Shown: one piece after another, positions 1 to 10,029 of the stretch | Numbering within the stretch: the stretch's first letter is position 1 | Layout of the letters: each line of letters opens with the position of its first letter | From: Sanderia malayensis | Lineage: Eukaryota; Cnidaria; Scyphozoa; Semaeostomeae; Pelagiidae | Assembly: GCA_013076295.1 (NCBI GenBank) | Contig: RQOL01000139.1 | Coordinates: forward strand, 1,674,001-1,738,000 | Reading direction: 5' to 3' | Length of the DNA stretch: 64,000 nucleotides | Position numbers and translations under genes: made by a program | Notes under the pieces: model-generated | The model's input: only the letters and a program-made list of their open reading frames with translations | Databases searched by the model: none | What the model was told of the DNA's origin: nothing

Positions 1-1323
1 TGCCAGACGGGTAAAAAAATCAGTAAATATATTTTGTTAGGAAATAAACTTTGCATATAATGTTATCATATAATAGGTAAATATATTCATGAACATGTTA
101 CAATCACTAATGTATCAACAGAATATAAATGCTAAATAAGATCACAGAATAAGGTAGACTTGCTACTTGCTTCCTTCTGGTCTGGCTGAAAATATATGCG
201 CCGCGCATATATTTTCTCCGGGTTTCAGAGATTAATCTAAAATTATCCTTATTGCTTGCATGAAAATCAACAACCTTCATTGGTTGATGTTTGTCATGCA
301 TCGGCGATCGGTACCATTTCCGGGGACGTGTGTGTTAAAGATTTCCCTCTGCTTTGCAGCGCAAATCAAAGACAAGGAATTTCTGGATTATTGAAAGAAA
401 TCATTTTGTCATAATAGTATCTGTGATAATGAATGATGCTTGACTGATGATATTGCTGCTAACCTTCAAATTCTACTTTCTCTGGATGTCCAGCAACTTT
501 TCTTCCCTCTTGCACTTTGCCTGGTTTCACAATGGTGCTTTTCCACTCTTCTTTAAAACTCAAATTTTTGGAAAATTCACTCACCAGAGCACAGTTGCCT
601 GTCAGAGTAAAGGGGTTTTTCCAAGATCATGCTCAGCACATTCTCCCAAAAGACGATGATTGGAAACATTCTGATGTTCATGAAATTTGTAAAAATCAAG
701 AGTTCTAAATCAACAAAATATTTTACATTATCACAATAAGAAAGCAAGTTGACTAAGGACAATGATATATAAATTATATATAATTTACTATAGCATGTAT
801 TATAGAATGTATATATTAACAATATTAAGAAAGGTACAAATTTTCTCAGAGACCAAAACAAGCAAAAACTGAATTTATTTTCAGAATATTTTGTAATTTA
901 AAAAACTGATTTATTTTCATTAACCTGCATTGAAACTCATACCTTCAAATCGTAGCTCATTTCCAAGTTGGCAAACTAACAGGACGGGTGGCTCATATTG
1001 GTGATCTTCCTTCACTGATCTGACCCATTTTCCAAACTAATATTTAAAAAAATAAAACACACAGATTAACTAAATCAAACTATTTTTTCAACACAAAATT
1101 GATTAATTACAGCATACTAATATAAAGATACAAGTTACTTGGTTAATTAACAATGAATGGTTAATTGTATCATGTTGATACAGCAATTATGATAAGTTAT
1201 TAAACAATCCTTGGCTGATGGCCACATAATAAGAACTTTGGTCACGTTATTGAGTCATGTGTCCATATTGTAATCAAGTTAACTATCTTTCTTAAATAAA
1301 TATGGAGTCATGTAGTGGACATA
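1..1323. other. AT-rich stretch, no gene recognised
   Basis: I see no conserved reading frame, RNA gene or terminal repeat here. Short ORFs on both strands look like chance openings in AT-rich DNA. The stretch lies upstream of the four-exon gene that starts at 1645 and may be part of the same Helitron or host sequence; I found no boundary. Confidence 0.4.
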
Positions 1324-1423
1324 ATTCATGTTTCTTTCCGTGGAGTGGTCTTCTGTATTCGTTGAGTCGCAATCCATTTCTGTGGAGGCAAAAACCCCAT
1401 TAAAACAATGAGGGGAGGCACAA

Positions 1424-1536
1424 CTTCATTCGTGGAGGCACGCATGTCTCCGTGGAGGCGAACTGTGTATCCGTGGAGGCGAACTGTGTATCCGTGGAGG
1501 CAATCTGTGTATTCGTGGAGGCGAACTGTGTATTCC
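1424..1536 (+). repeat. 21-bp tandem repeat in 5' leader
   Basis: A unit of about 21 bases, with core gtggaggcgaactgtgtatc, is repeated roughly five times. Decayed gtggagg copies reach back to about 1339. It lies just upstream of the ATG at 1645, so it probably forms part of the 5' untranslated region. It keeps a reading frame open (21 is a multiple of three), but the protein from that frame is simple repeat and unlikely to be real. Confidence 0.8.
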
Positions 1537-1644
1537 TGGAGGATAAAATTCGACCTCTCCAGTCAAATTTTATCCTGCACTTTATCTTTTTATCCTCGAA
1601 TTGACCCTGGTGTGCGCATGCGCATACGTTCCATGCGTCAAAAA

Positions 1645-4123
1645 ATGGCGCACAATGAGATGGACAGCATTCTCAGAGATGCCCTTTCGAGAATTGAAAG
1701 AACTCAGAGAACTCAGAGAACTTCTCCAACTTCAAGAACAGATTCTTCAGAACAGATCCCTGGGCAAAGCATAGTGGTATCATCGTCCAGGCAAAGTGTG
1801 GCCAGACCACAGGCCCAACAGCAGAACGTGGCCAATGACAACTTCTTGCAAAGAGCTCAAGATAATTTAAGGTAAGTGAACTTGAATTCGACACAAATGT
1901 CTGTTTTTAGGCCAAATTTGTTTTGTTTGTAATTGCATGGAGGTGACCTATTATCTTTATACACGTTTTTTATGAGAAACCCGTTTATAACAAGAAACAT
2001 ATACAAGAGCCCCACCCCAACATAACCTTTAGAACCAAATCAACATTTTGAAGGGTAAGTGAGAAGAATTTCTAAGCTTGAAATAATATGTTAACAACTC
2101 ACTTTTACCTGAATTAAATTTGCTAATAGTAGTGCAGAAGGTGGATTTCCTGTAACCTTGCCATGAAATATTTGCACAATTGTTTATCAGTTTATCAATT
2201 AGTTAGCAAGCAAAAATCAATCAGTTCTCATGTTCGAATATTTATACAATTATACCATTATACAAATATTTATACAATGATATATTTATACATAGCCATT
2301 TTGGTGTGCATCATGTTCTGACAATTTTTTAGTTAAGTGCTTATATAAAAATAAGAAACTTTTAGTACCAGAAACTGCTAGTAAACTGGTACAAAGAAAT
2401 CTTAACATCTTAACAATCAAACGTCTAGCATTCCCCTGCAGCTATTTTAATCAACTTATTGTTGTTTTCTTTGTTTTTTAATTGCATTTTAACTTGTATT
2501 TGGCCTCTCAACTCTTTCATGATTGTATTCTTTTCTCTTAGTTATGCCTTTGTTTGCTAATATATAAATATTGCATTTACTTTACTTCTTGTCATCTGAG
2601 GATGCTGACAGTTACTCAGCGAAACGTTATGTGAATTTTACTGGTTATGTCGTTTTTAACTTATTTCATGGATTTGTCAATTATCAACTGAATTTGTCTC
2701 TGGTTTTTCTCATGTCTATTCTTGTCGTCGTATACATTTTAAAATTTCTACATGCAATTCGTTTTCCGCCTGGTTTTGTATTCGATGTATAGCTTATTAC
2801 TTACCATTTCAATCACAATTAGAATCTTATTCTTTTTCCAATATTTGCAGTTTGGCAGTTGCCTTGCTGGTGGTTCTTTATTTTGTTTAAAACATTTTCG
2901 GTATGTACTTCCAGTTCAATATTACTTGGATAATGAGATTCTCCTTTACTATTATGATCACCAACCATAACTATAACTTATTACTTACCATTTCAATCAC
3001 AATTATAATCTTATTCTTTTTCCAGTACTTGCAGTTTGGCAGTTGCCTTGCTGGTTGTTCTTTATTTTGTTTAAAACATTTTCGGTATGTACTTTCAGTT
3101 CACTATTACCTGCATAATGAGATTCTCCTTTACTATTATGATCACCAACCATATGTATAACTTATTACTTACCATTTCAATTACAATTAGAATCTTACTC
3201 GTTTTCCAGTATTTGCAGTTTGGTCTTTCATTTATATTTTGTTCACATTTTGTATGTATTTTTCTTTCAATGTCACTTACATAATGAGATTCTCCATTGA
3301 TATTATGTTCAGAAAACATGTGTATAACTTACCTACTTACCATTTTTGAAGCACTATTATGTTATTCTTTTTCCAGTATTTGCAGTTTGGCAATTGTCCT
3401 TTGATTTTGTATCATATTATATTATTTTGTATCAGTACTGCTTCATGTAAATATATTTTGTTTTTCACATACCAATGATCCTTACTAAAGAGAAACAACT
3501 TTTATTTGTTTGCTTAAAGGTTCGCTATGCCTACAAGTGCCACTAAAAAGCCAGAACCAGAAAAAATAATAGTCATCAGACTTGGTGACAAAGCAAAAGT
3601 ATTTATAGCAAATATATTAATTTTATCACCACTGATTTAAACAGCTTTTGTCCACACTTCACAATAATTAATTCATATTTAATGGGTATGGTTTTCGGAA
3701 ATTCTTTCATTGTTTGCTTTTGTATCCTAGGAAATAACATACAGGGATATTTATTCTCTAAAAAGGGAATGTGCTGCCCAATTTGAAGAGTTGGGCAGGA
3801 ACAAAAAATTCACCTTGCACAGCAAGGAAGGGAGGAGACTCCCAACAAAAGATATAGAGTAAGTATACCTTCTGCACTTGAAGCTCAGTTGTTCAATTGA
3901 TATTTTCCAAATATTACATAATATCCTTTCACCAAAAAAGCAACCTATAACATAATTGTGTATTCACAGGTTGCAGAAGGAGGCCTTTGTCAGAATTGGC
4001 AAAGGCCACAGGAAAGCAAAAAATGAAAAAAAGGGTGGGAGGGCCACCCAAGAATCTTCACGAACATTAAATGGTGGCCATGCCCACCCAAAGGGCTGCA
4101 AAAATCATGCAGGACATGTGTAA
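1645..4123 (+). CDS. Four-exon gene for unrecognised 195-aa basic protein in Helitron leader
   Basis: I reconstruct exons 1645-1871, 3520-3598, 3731-3858 and 3970-4123. Every intron begins GT and ends AG, phases match (2, 0, 2), and the joined frame is 195 codons plus TAA. The start is AAAAATGGCG, a good Kozak context. The N-terminal third is rich in Arg, Gln, Ser and Thr (two RTQ repeats). The middle (IIVIRLGDKAKEITYRD, then LKRECAAQFEELG) looks folded and is split by intron 2. The tail is Lys/Gly-rich and ends in a His-rich stretch (HAHPKGCKNHAGHV). Intron 1 is 1.65 kb and holds a 184-bp satellite. Decayed exons 2-4 are visible in the mirror copy (39.3-39.85 kb), so the gene belongs to the Helitron or was captured by it. 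It lies upstream of, and in the same direction as, the RepHel start. I do not recognise the family and assign no function. Confidence 0.6.
2790..3440 (+). repeat. 184-bp satellite array, about 3.5 copies, in intron 1
   Basis: The anchor ttaccatttcaat recurs at 2801, 2985 and 3169, exactly 184 bases apart, then at 3337 in a diverged copy. Each unit contains ttgcagtttggcagttgcc and ends in gagattctccttt. The same unit in reverse complement occurs at 39.9-40.04 kb and 44.6-45.7 kb, in the leader of Helitron A. Small ORFs predicted here are copies of the repeat, not genes. Confidence 0.9.
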
Positions 4124-5904
4124 ATGAATAGTTTCCTAACTAATTTACACATGTCCTGTTTTTGACCCATGCCATGAAAGAAATGGAAAACTTTTCAACC
4201 ATCATAAAATTACAACTGCTGACATTTATTAAAATTAAAATTATCTACTTTTCAAACACAAAATTTGAAAACCATTTCACATTTTTGGTTCACATTATAT
4301 GTTCCAAATGGTCCAAATTATATGTTCCAAATGTTCCAAATTATATGTTCCAGTGTTTTTAATATTTCAATCATATTTTAATAATTCAAAATGTTTTATC
4401 AATTATAAATGCTTACATGATTTCGTTGCAAAACCTTCAATTAATAGCTTACCCAATGCATGGTACTCACTTTCATGAATGTGATGTTGCAGTGGCGCCA
4501 ATTATAGTGGTAAGTGGTAACGTGCAATCTAAACTCAGAAAATGAGACTGGAGTTAACACAGTTTAACAGTGAGTTAAAATACTTTATACATACTCTTCA
4601 GATGGAACTGATTTAAGAAGATGTAGTTGGATTCTCGCCATGCTTTTCCTCAAACTACCACTTGGCTGGCATGCCATGATGATGTAATTCAATTTCCCGT
4701 GCAATTTTTGCCTCCTACCTTTTTAACCGCTCTGAGGAGCGAAGGGGAATTCTCTTTTCACTAACAAGTTTCCCGCCTTTTTAAACGTGTGATGTGTATA
4801 AACCAATCGCGTCAGCTGCATAGTACAATAAAGATCCCGCCTCTAATTATTTGCACAATTAGATTTTGCCTAATTTAATTTAGTTGTCCAAATTATCGAT
4901 AGGCTATAATTAATAATATATGCAGTTAATTATCGCTGAGTAAGTATTATGAACGTTGTTTTTTTTCTAGAAATCTATCATTATAAGTAGAAGAGGCTTC
5001 TTTAACGTTATTTCGCTTAATAATGTCAATAATTTTTGCTTTTCTTTTCATGGCAAGAACAGGTACGTGTTGTTCAAGCATCATGTTTTTAATTGATATT
5101 TCAAGTTTATAACTGTTCTAATTTCTTTTCTGTTTCTTACCATAGTTTTGAAAGACACAAGGTTCGGTAAGACATGAATTAATTTATTACAGTTCTTTCT
5201 TCCGACTATTCTATTCAGCTCTTTAATTATTGGTTTCCCTTATAAAAGGAGGCCCATTTTTATCGATTTTCAAATAACGGACACCTCACTTTCACAAACT
5301 TCTTTCAATTACAAAATGATATTCTCCTTCTTCAATGGTTCATAAATGTAACCCAAGTACAATGAGTTACTCTTTACCACAGATAAAAACATCATTTTTG
5401 TTTTATGCATCTGGAATATTATGAACAAACTTTTATGGGGCCTCTTTTAACAAATAGACTCTGTAAACAAATTTGTTGATTTCTTAACAACTGCACTGGA
5501 TTCAACAGGTTAATTTTCATTACGTGCAGGTATTCTGAGTCTCTTTTTGTGATTCCTTTATTTATGTCGGCATTTATGTCAAGAGTAATTACAATTTACT
5601 CTCTTCCACTTTAGTGACTGTTTACATAACAGAAAGGAGCACAGTTTAACGTAAGGGTTTTCATAAAATTTACATTATATTACATAGCATTACTTTTTTG
5701 ATAATGATTTATTTACAACATTATACTTAACACTACCATACCCTTGAAATATATAATATTTACTTCTTTGTGTTGCAGCTTTACACAAGGCTATAATTAT
5801 TTTCATTGTTGTTGCTATCGAGGCCATTGTCTACAAGCAATAACATTTATAATAGTATTGCGTAATTGTACTTTATATTTCTTTTTCATGTCACAACTTG
5901 CAAT
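4124..5904 (+). promoter_or_regulatory. Helitron leader between the small gene and the RepHel start
   Basis: No coding capacity is seen. The stretch matches 37421-39290 in reverse complement along its length. Shared landmarks include a tatatgttccaaat repeat near 4300-4350, the CCAAT-bearing block near 4800 and the TTGCAG just before the RepHel ATG. Its preservation in two copies suggests it holds the RepHel promoter and 5' untranslated region; that role is inferred. The sequence before 5905 (polypyrimidine, then TTGCAG at about 5774) could be a splice acceptor for a noncoding first exon. Confidence 0.45.
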
Positions 5905-6207
5905 ATGCCGCGCAAGACCAGGAGAAGTATAACCGGTGAACGTATTGGAAAACATATTGGAAGTAAAAACTTCCAATATGTTTTCATCTTCGTCCACTTC
6001 CTTACGCATAGAAGGCCATACATTCCCTAAAGCAAGATCCTCATCAGTGTTGACAGTTTCATCATTATCATGATCACTTTCAACTTCTATCTCATCATGT
6101 GAGTCAGACTCTTCACTACTCTCATCATGCATCTCTTCTTCATGTCGTGTAACATTACTTTCATACTTGGAAGAAAATTCACATTGATCACATTTATACT
6201 GACTCAT
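5815..6207 (-). CDS. C2H2 zinc-finger ORF with acidic linker, 3' part read into Helitron leader
   Basis: The ATG at 6207 gives MSQYKCDQCEFSSKYESN followed by VTRHEEEMH, a C2H2 finger (C-x2-C-x12-H-x4-H). An acidic Ser/Glu/Asp stretch of about 40 residues follows. From about 5940 downwards the frame runs antisense into the Helitron leader and ends at 5815, so the C-terminus is accidental. The real product was probably a longer protein or an exon whose 3' part was lost at the breakpoint. Such single-finger acidic ORFs are often found in invertebrate mobile elements; the family is not identified. Confidence 0.4.
   Translation of the reverse strand: MSQYKCDQCEFSSKYESNVTRHEEEMHDESSEESDSHDEIEVESDHDNDETVNTDEDLALGNVWPSMRKEVDEDENILEVFTSNMFSNTFTGYTSPGLARHIASCDMKKKYKVQLRNTIINVIACRQWPR
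5905..5940 (+). pseudogene. Truncated RepHel start (first 11 codons)
   Basis: The ATG at 5905 opens MPRKTRRSITG, nearly the same as the first eleven residues of Helitron A RepHel (MPRKSRKSITG, from 37420 on the minus strand). Similarity stops directly afterwards, so the left-hand Helitron is cut at about 5940. What follows is a perfect hairpin and an unrelated minus-strand ORF. Confidence 0.75.
5948..5985. repeat. Perfect 17-bp hairpin at truncation point
   Basis: The arms at 5948-5964 and 5969-5985 are exact reverse complements around an AAAA loop. It lies within 10 bases of the point where Helitron homology ends, which suggests a foldback made during the rearrangement, or the end of another element. 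Confidence 0.9.
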
Positions 6208-6359
6208 GACTAGCTGTTTACTTATGATTACCAACTAACTCTTAAATCCCTGAATTCTAGAGTCTCAACTCGCTTGATTTTATAGATAAGTTCCTCCATT
6301 CAATATGATACGGGAGAGGGACTGAACGATATTTCCGAATAAACAAAACTTAATCCTTG

Positions 6360-7300
6360 GATAATGCTAACTAATCCTGATTAATTACCACTCCATTCTA
6401 GCTGATCATTCCTAGTCATTACCTTCTCAATACTTGATCCTCAATACATCCTTGATTATCATTCCTAATCATTATCTAATCATTAGTTGATCCTTCACTG
6501 ATCCTTACTAATCCTTACCAATCATATCTATTCATTACCTGATCATCCGTAGATCCTTGTGATCGTTAGTAGATCATGATCCTTACTAATCCTAACTAAT
6601 CATTCCTAATCATTACCTTATCATTACTTGATCCTTAACTGATCCTCACTAATCATAACTAATCACTCCTAATCATTACCTTATCGTTACCTGATCCTTA
6701 ACTGATCCTTACTAATCCAATATTCATTACTAACCATTCCTAATCATTACCTTATCATTACTTGATCTTAACTGATCCTTACAATCCTAACCAATCATAC
6801 TTAATCATTACAATATCATTGATCCTTAACTGATCCTTACGAATCCTTATAATGATTCTTAATTATTAGCAGGTCATCAGTTGATCCTTAGCTGATCCTC
6901 ACATCCTCATCATACATAATCATTACCGGATCATCAGTAGATCTTTTACTGATCCTTGATAATCCCAGCCAATCATACCTAATCATTAGCTGATCACGAG
7001 TTCATCCTTAACTGATCCTCAGTGATCCTTATAGTCATTCATAATCATTACTGATCATCAGTTGATCCTTTGCTGATCCTCACCAATCCTTACCAATCAT
7101 ACATAATCATTACCTGATCATCAGTTGATCCTTAGCTGATCCTCATTAATCCTTACCAATCATACTTAATCATTAGCAGATCATCAGTTGATCCTCAACT
7201 GATCCTTGCTAGTCCTTATCAATCTTTGCTAATCATCATCTGATCATCTGTTGATCCTTACTAGTCCTTACCAATCATTCCTCATCACTACCTGATCCTA
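6360..7300 (+). repeat. Degenerate GATC-rich minisatellite, about 0.9 kb
   Basis: Words such as tgatccttaactgatcctta, ctaatcattacc and tgatcatcagttgatcc recur dozens of times. Units of about 12-15 bases (GATCCTTA, CTAATC, ATCATTAC) form longer degenerate blocks of about 65 bases. There is no coding frame. GATC is strongly over-represented. The minus-strand C2H2 ORF lies directly to its left. Confidence 0.9.
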
Positions 7301-8003
7301 TAGATGTTGAATTGCAAAATCATCGTTTACGTTTTCAAAAAGTTAACTTATTGATCAAAACATCTAACCTAAATGGTTTGACTTTTAGAGATTAATTAAT
7401 TTACTTACTAACCTCCACATACCTTTTGCTATAAGAAATTTGTTTATATAAAAAGTTAACTTTAAGTATTGTTTGAAAATATCAAGGAACCTGATTATAT
7501 TAATCTTTGTAATTTTTGTTCATAGGATACAAAGGGAAACTGATTTTCTTTACCTGATATGCTAACGATAGATGTGTATATATTATATGCTACTACAACT
7601 GCAATATGCAAAACTTTGGTTCTAAAGCCATAATGCATGCACACCGAAACTGTCAGTACTAAAAAAACCTGAGGCTCCCCCATAGTACCTTTGGTGTCTA
7701 AGCTAATCTTTACGAGCTTTTTATGCTGTATTTAACTGTTGATAATTTGAATTGTTGTTGTTGTGTTGTCAATTAAATGAAGCTGTTATTTTAATTGTGT
7801 CAAGGTTTAATTTTGTTCTTTTATTTTTTTTCTGCTATTCAATTTTGCAATTATTAACACAGTCAACTGCTAAATACATATAGTGTTACAGTCTGTCAAT
7901 GACAAGTTGCAATGCCTGTGAATAAATGTCAATACCCATTTGTGCACAATCTCAATGCACAAACGTTTGGATCCAAATGTCGATACACGTGTTGAATGAT
8001 TTC
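7301..8003. other. No gene recognised
   Basis: AT-rich sequence between the minisatellite and the DDE transposase gene. It may contain the 3' untranslated region and terminal repeat of that transposon, but I could not define a terminal repeat. Confidence 0.35.
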
Positions 8004-9566
8004 TTAACCGTTTTGAACTTGACCTGGCGAGACCACTACATTATTTGTAGACTCTGTGAACACAGAAGCATATTCTTGATCCTTGCCATAAAATTCTACA
8101 TCTTCTGGAGCTTCATCAAGGATATTGTGTGCCAGTGGATTTTCTTCATTGACCATTCCATTTGCCCAAATTTGGTTTGGGGTTAAATTTCCTTCTGTGG
8201 GTAAGCGATGTTTATTGTATGAATTTTTGGACACTTTAATTGCTGAGTTTGTTCTGGGCAGATAGACAAGATGGAGCGTAAACATGTGTATAGGATTTTC
8301 CACATTAAGCAATCCAGTTTGCTCCATTGCATAAAATGTGTAGTAAAATGCACCTACAGTCAAATCTGCATATTTCGAACTCGTGTAATTCGAACTCTAT
8401 CTAATTCGAATGAAATTCTCTGTCCCTTCAAGGATCACTAATGAACTAATTCCTTTAAAACAAACCTCTATAATTCGAACTTTTTGTAATCCGAACATTT
8501 TTACGCTTCCCCTGGGTGTTCGAATTAGAGAGAATTGACTGTACAACACATCTAAAAACATCCCGCCAAAGCCGTTCTATCATTTGGTTATGTATCGATG
8601 GAACAGCAATCAAACTGCCTCTTCCAGCTCCTCTCTTTTCCAACATTGCTTCACACACACTGACATTTTCTACGCCATGGTCAACGCATATTCTTGATGG
8701 CCATAAACCTCCATTTGTGTCAATAGCGTTCAAAAATAAAGCCAGTACTGTTTGGGACAAGTTGTTTTTATTGCAATGCAGAAACATGACTTTTCTTGAT
8801 TTTCCATCCACGCAGCCATGGATAACAAGTTTCCAGCGAATAAGTGAATGGTGTCCATCTATATGCCACAAAGAATTTGACCATGGCACGTAGTACGTTT
8901 GACAAGAAATCAATGCTCCCAGTGTAGCACGGTGTATTCTATTGCGCACTTGACTTTGTGGGATAAAAATCCCTTTAGATCTAAAATATCCAGAAATGAA
9001 GGGCTCCCCAGTTGTACTGCCATGCGGTGACATATAATCCTTTATGACAGCATCCACATCTTCGTCTGAAATATCACTGAAACGCTGAAGATTTTGCAGG
9101 TTATACTCTTCAATTCTTCGATAAATAGTCCAACAAGATACACCAAACATTTTTGCAATTAGGGACCAACTAAACCCTAGCCCTCTCAATTCTTCAAGGG
9201 TATTTTCTGGAACTTCATATTTTGGTCTTCCCGCAATTTTTGTATGCATTGGTTGAGCATACAAAATTGGTTGAGCTTGAATTTGGGAAACAGAATGAGC
9301 CCCCTGGGTAATTTCTTCAAAGCATCAGCCAAATTGTTGATGAATGTTGCATCATCGGAAGTCAGGGTAAAGAAACCAGAGTGAGTAACTCCCTGTAAGG
9401 TCCCCACCAACTGGTCCAAGGGATCGAGATAAAGTAAGGCAGAACATGTGTCTTTTTCTGCAGCATACCTTCTTGTTTGTCTCTGAATTTCTTCAGCATT
9501 TTCTAGGGCGTGTGCAAGGTTTTGGAACAATTCATAATCAAAATACCCCTCTTCTTGATATTCCAT
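8004..9566 (-). pseudogene. DDE (integrase-type) transposase gene, frameshifted and split by a MITE
   Basis: The N-terminal piece starts at ATG 9566 (MEYQEEGYFDYELF) and runs to about 9290, where a frameshift moves the frame to the main ORF. That ORF has a helix-turn-helix (LGFSWSLIAKMFGVSCWTIY) and then an rve-like core: LWHIDGHH (first Asp), ICVDHGVEN (second Asp) and HNQMIERLWRDVF (Glu). Coding is interrupted at 8542 by the MITE at 8357-8541. The C-terminal 110 residues resume from 8354 to 8004. Removing the MITE with one TA rejoins the frame exactly. The family is the integrase-core transposase common in cnidarian and fish genomes with this DHGxEN/HNQxIERLWRDV signature. The gene has no neighbours belonging to the same element and is inactive as it stands. 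Confidence 0.75.
8357..8541. mobile_element. 185-bp MITE, TA target, pogo/Tigger-like ends
   Basis: Termini CAGTCAAATC and GAATTGACTG are inverted, with several attcgaact repeats inside. It is flanked by TA on both sides (8355-8356 and 8542-8543). Termini beginning CAGTC and a TA duplication are typical of pogo/Tigger elements. It has no coding capacity. It sits within the codons just after the catalytic Glu of the transposase. Confidence 0.85.
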
Positions 9567-9609
9567 TTTGAAAATGCTTCCTGATCTGCCACTATATCCC
9601 TTGTGCTAT

Positions 9610-9765
9610 GTCCCAGGAAGATTGAACATATTTTTGTTTGAACTGAATATATTTTCTGGATTGAACATATATTTGGATGAAACATTTTCAGGATTGGATT
9701 GAACATATTTTCAAGGGACAGCATTGAATATATTTCCAAGGGATAGGATTGAATACATCGGGGGA
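9610..9765 (-). repeat. Degenerate ttgaacatattt repeats
   Basis: Words such as attgaacatatttt, ttgaatatatttcc and caaggga recur at roughly 25-35 base spacing, upstream of the transposase start. This is a decayed tandem repeat, possibly the terminal region of the transposon. From 9766 to about 10029 I see only AT-rich sequence. Confidence 0.45.
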
Positions 9766-10029
9766 TTGCATCAAATATAATTTACAAATATTTGAATTCA
9801 ACATGATAATTGTTAATGAATTGAACAAACTTTATTGAAGATTGGATAGAAATGTGTTTACTAATTTGAATTGAAAAAATATTATGATTGTTTAAATATT
9901 GCTACACATGGGCAGCCATAGTAGGGGAAGGACATAATAATATTTTTAAAATGGTAGATCAACAGGTAGAGCATTCATTAAAAAGAATATTAGCAAGAGG
10001 AAGATACAATCACAGAATAGACATAACTA

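Noticed and set aside
1408..1644. N-terminal extension of the leader gene through the gtggaggc repeat
   Set aside because: The extension is repeat-encoded; the ATG at 1645 has better context and the folded part follows it.
2752..3284. Three overlapping + strand ORFs with repeated hydrophobic sequence
   Set aside because: They are translations of the 184-bp satellite inside intron 1 of the small leader gene.
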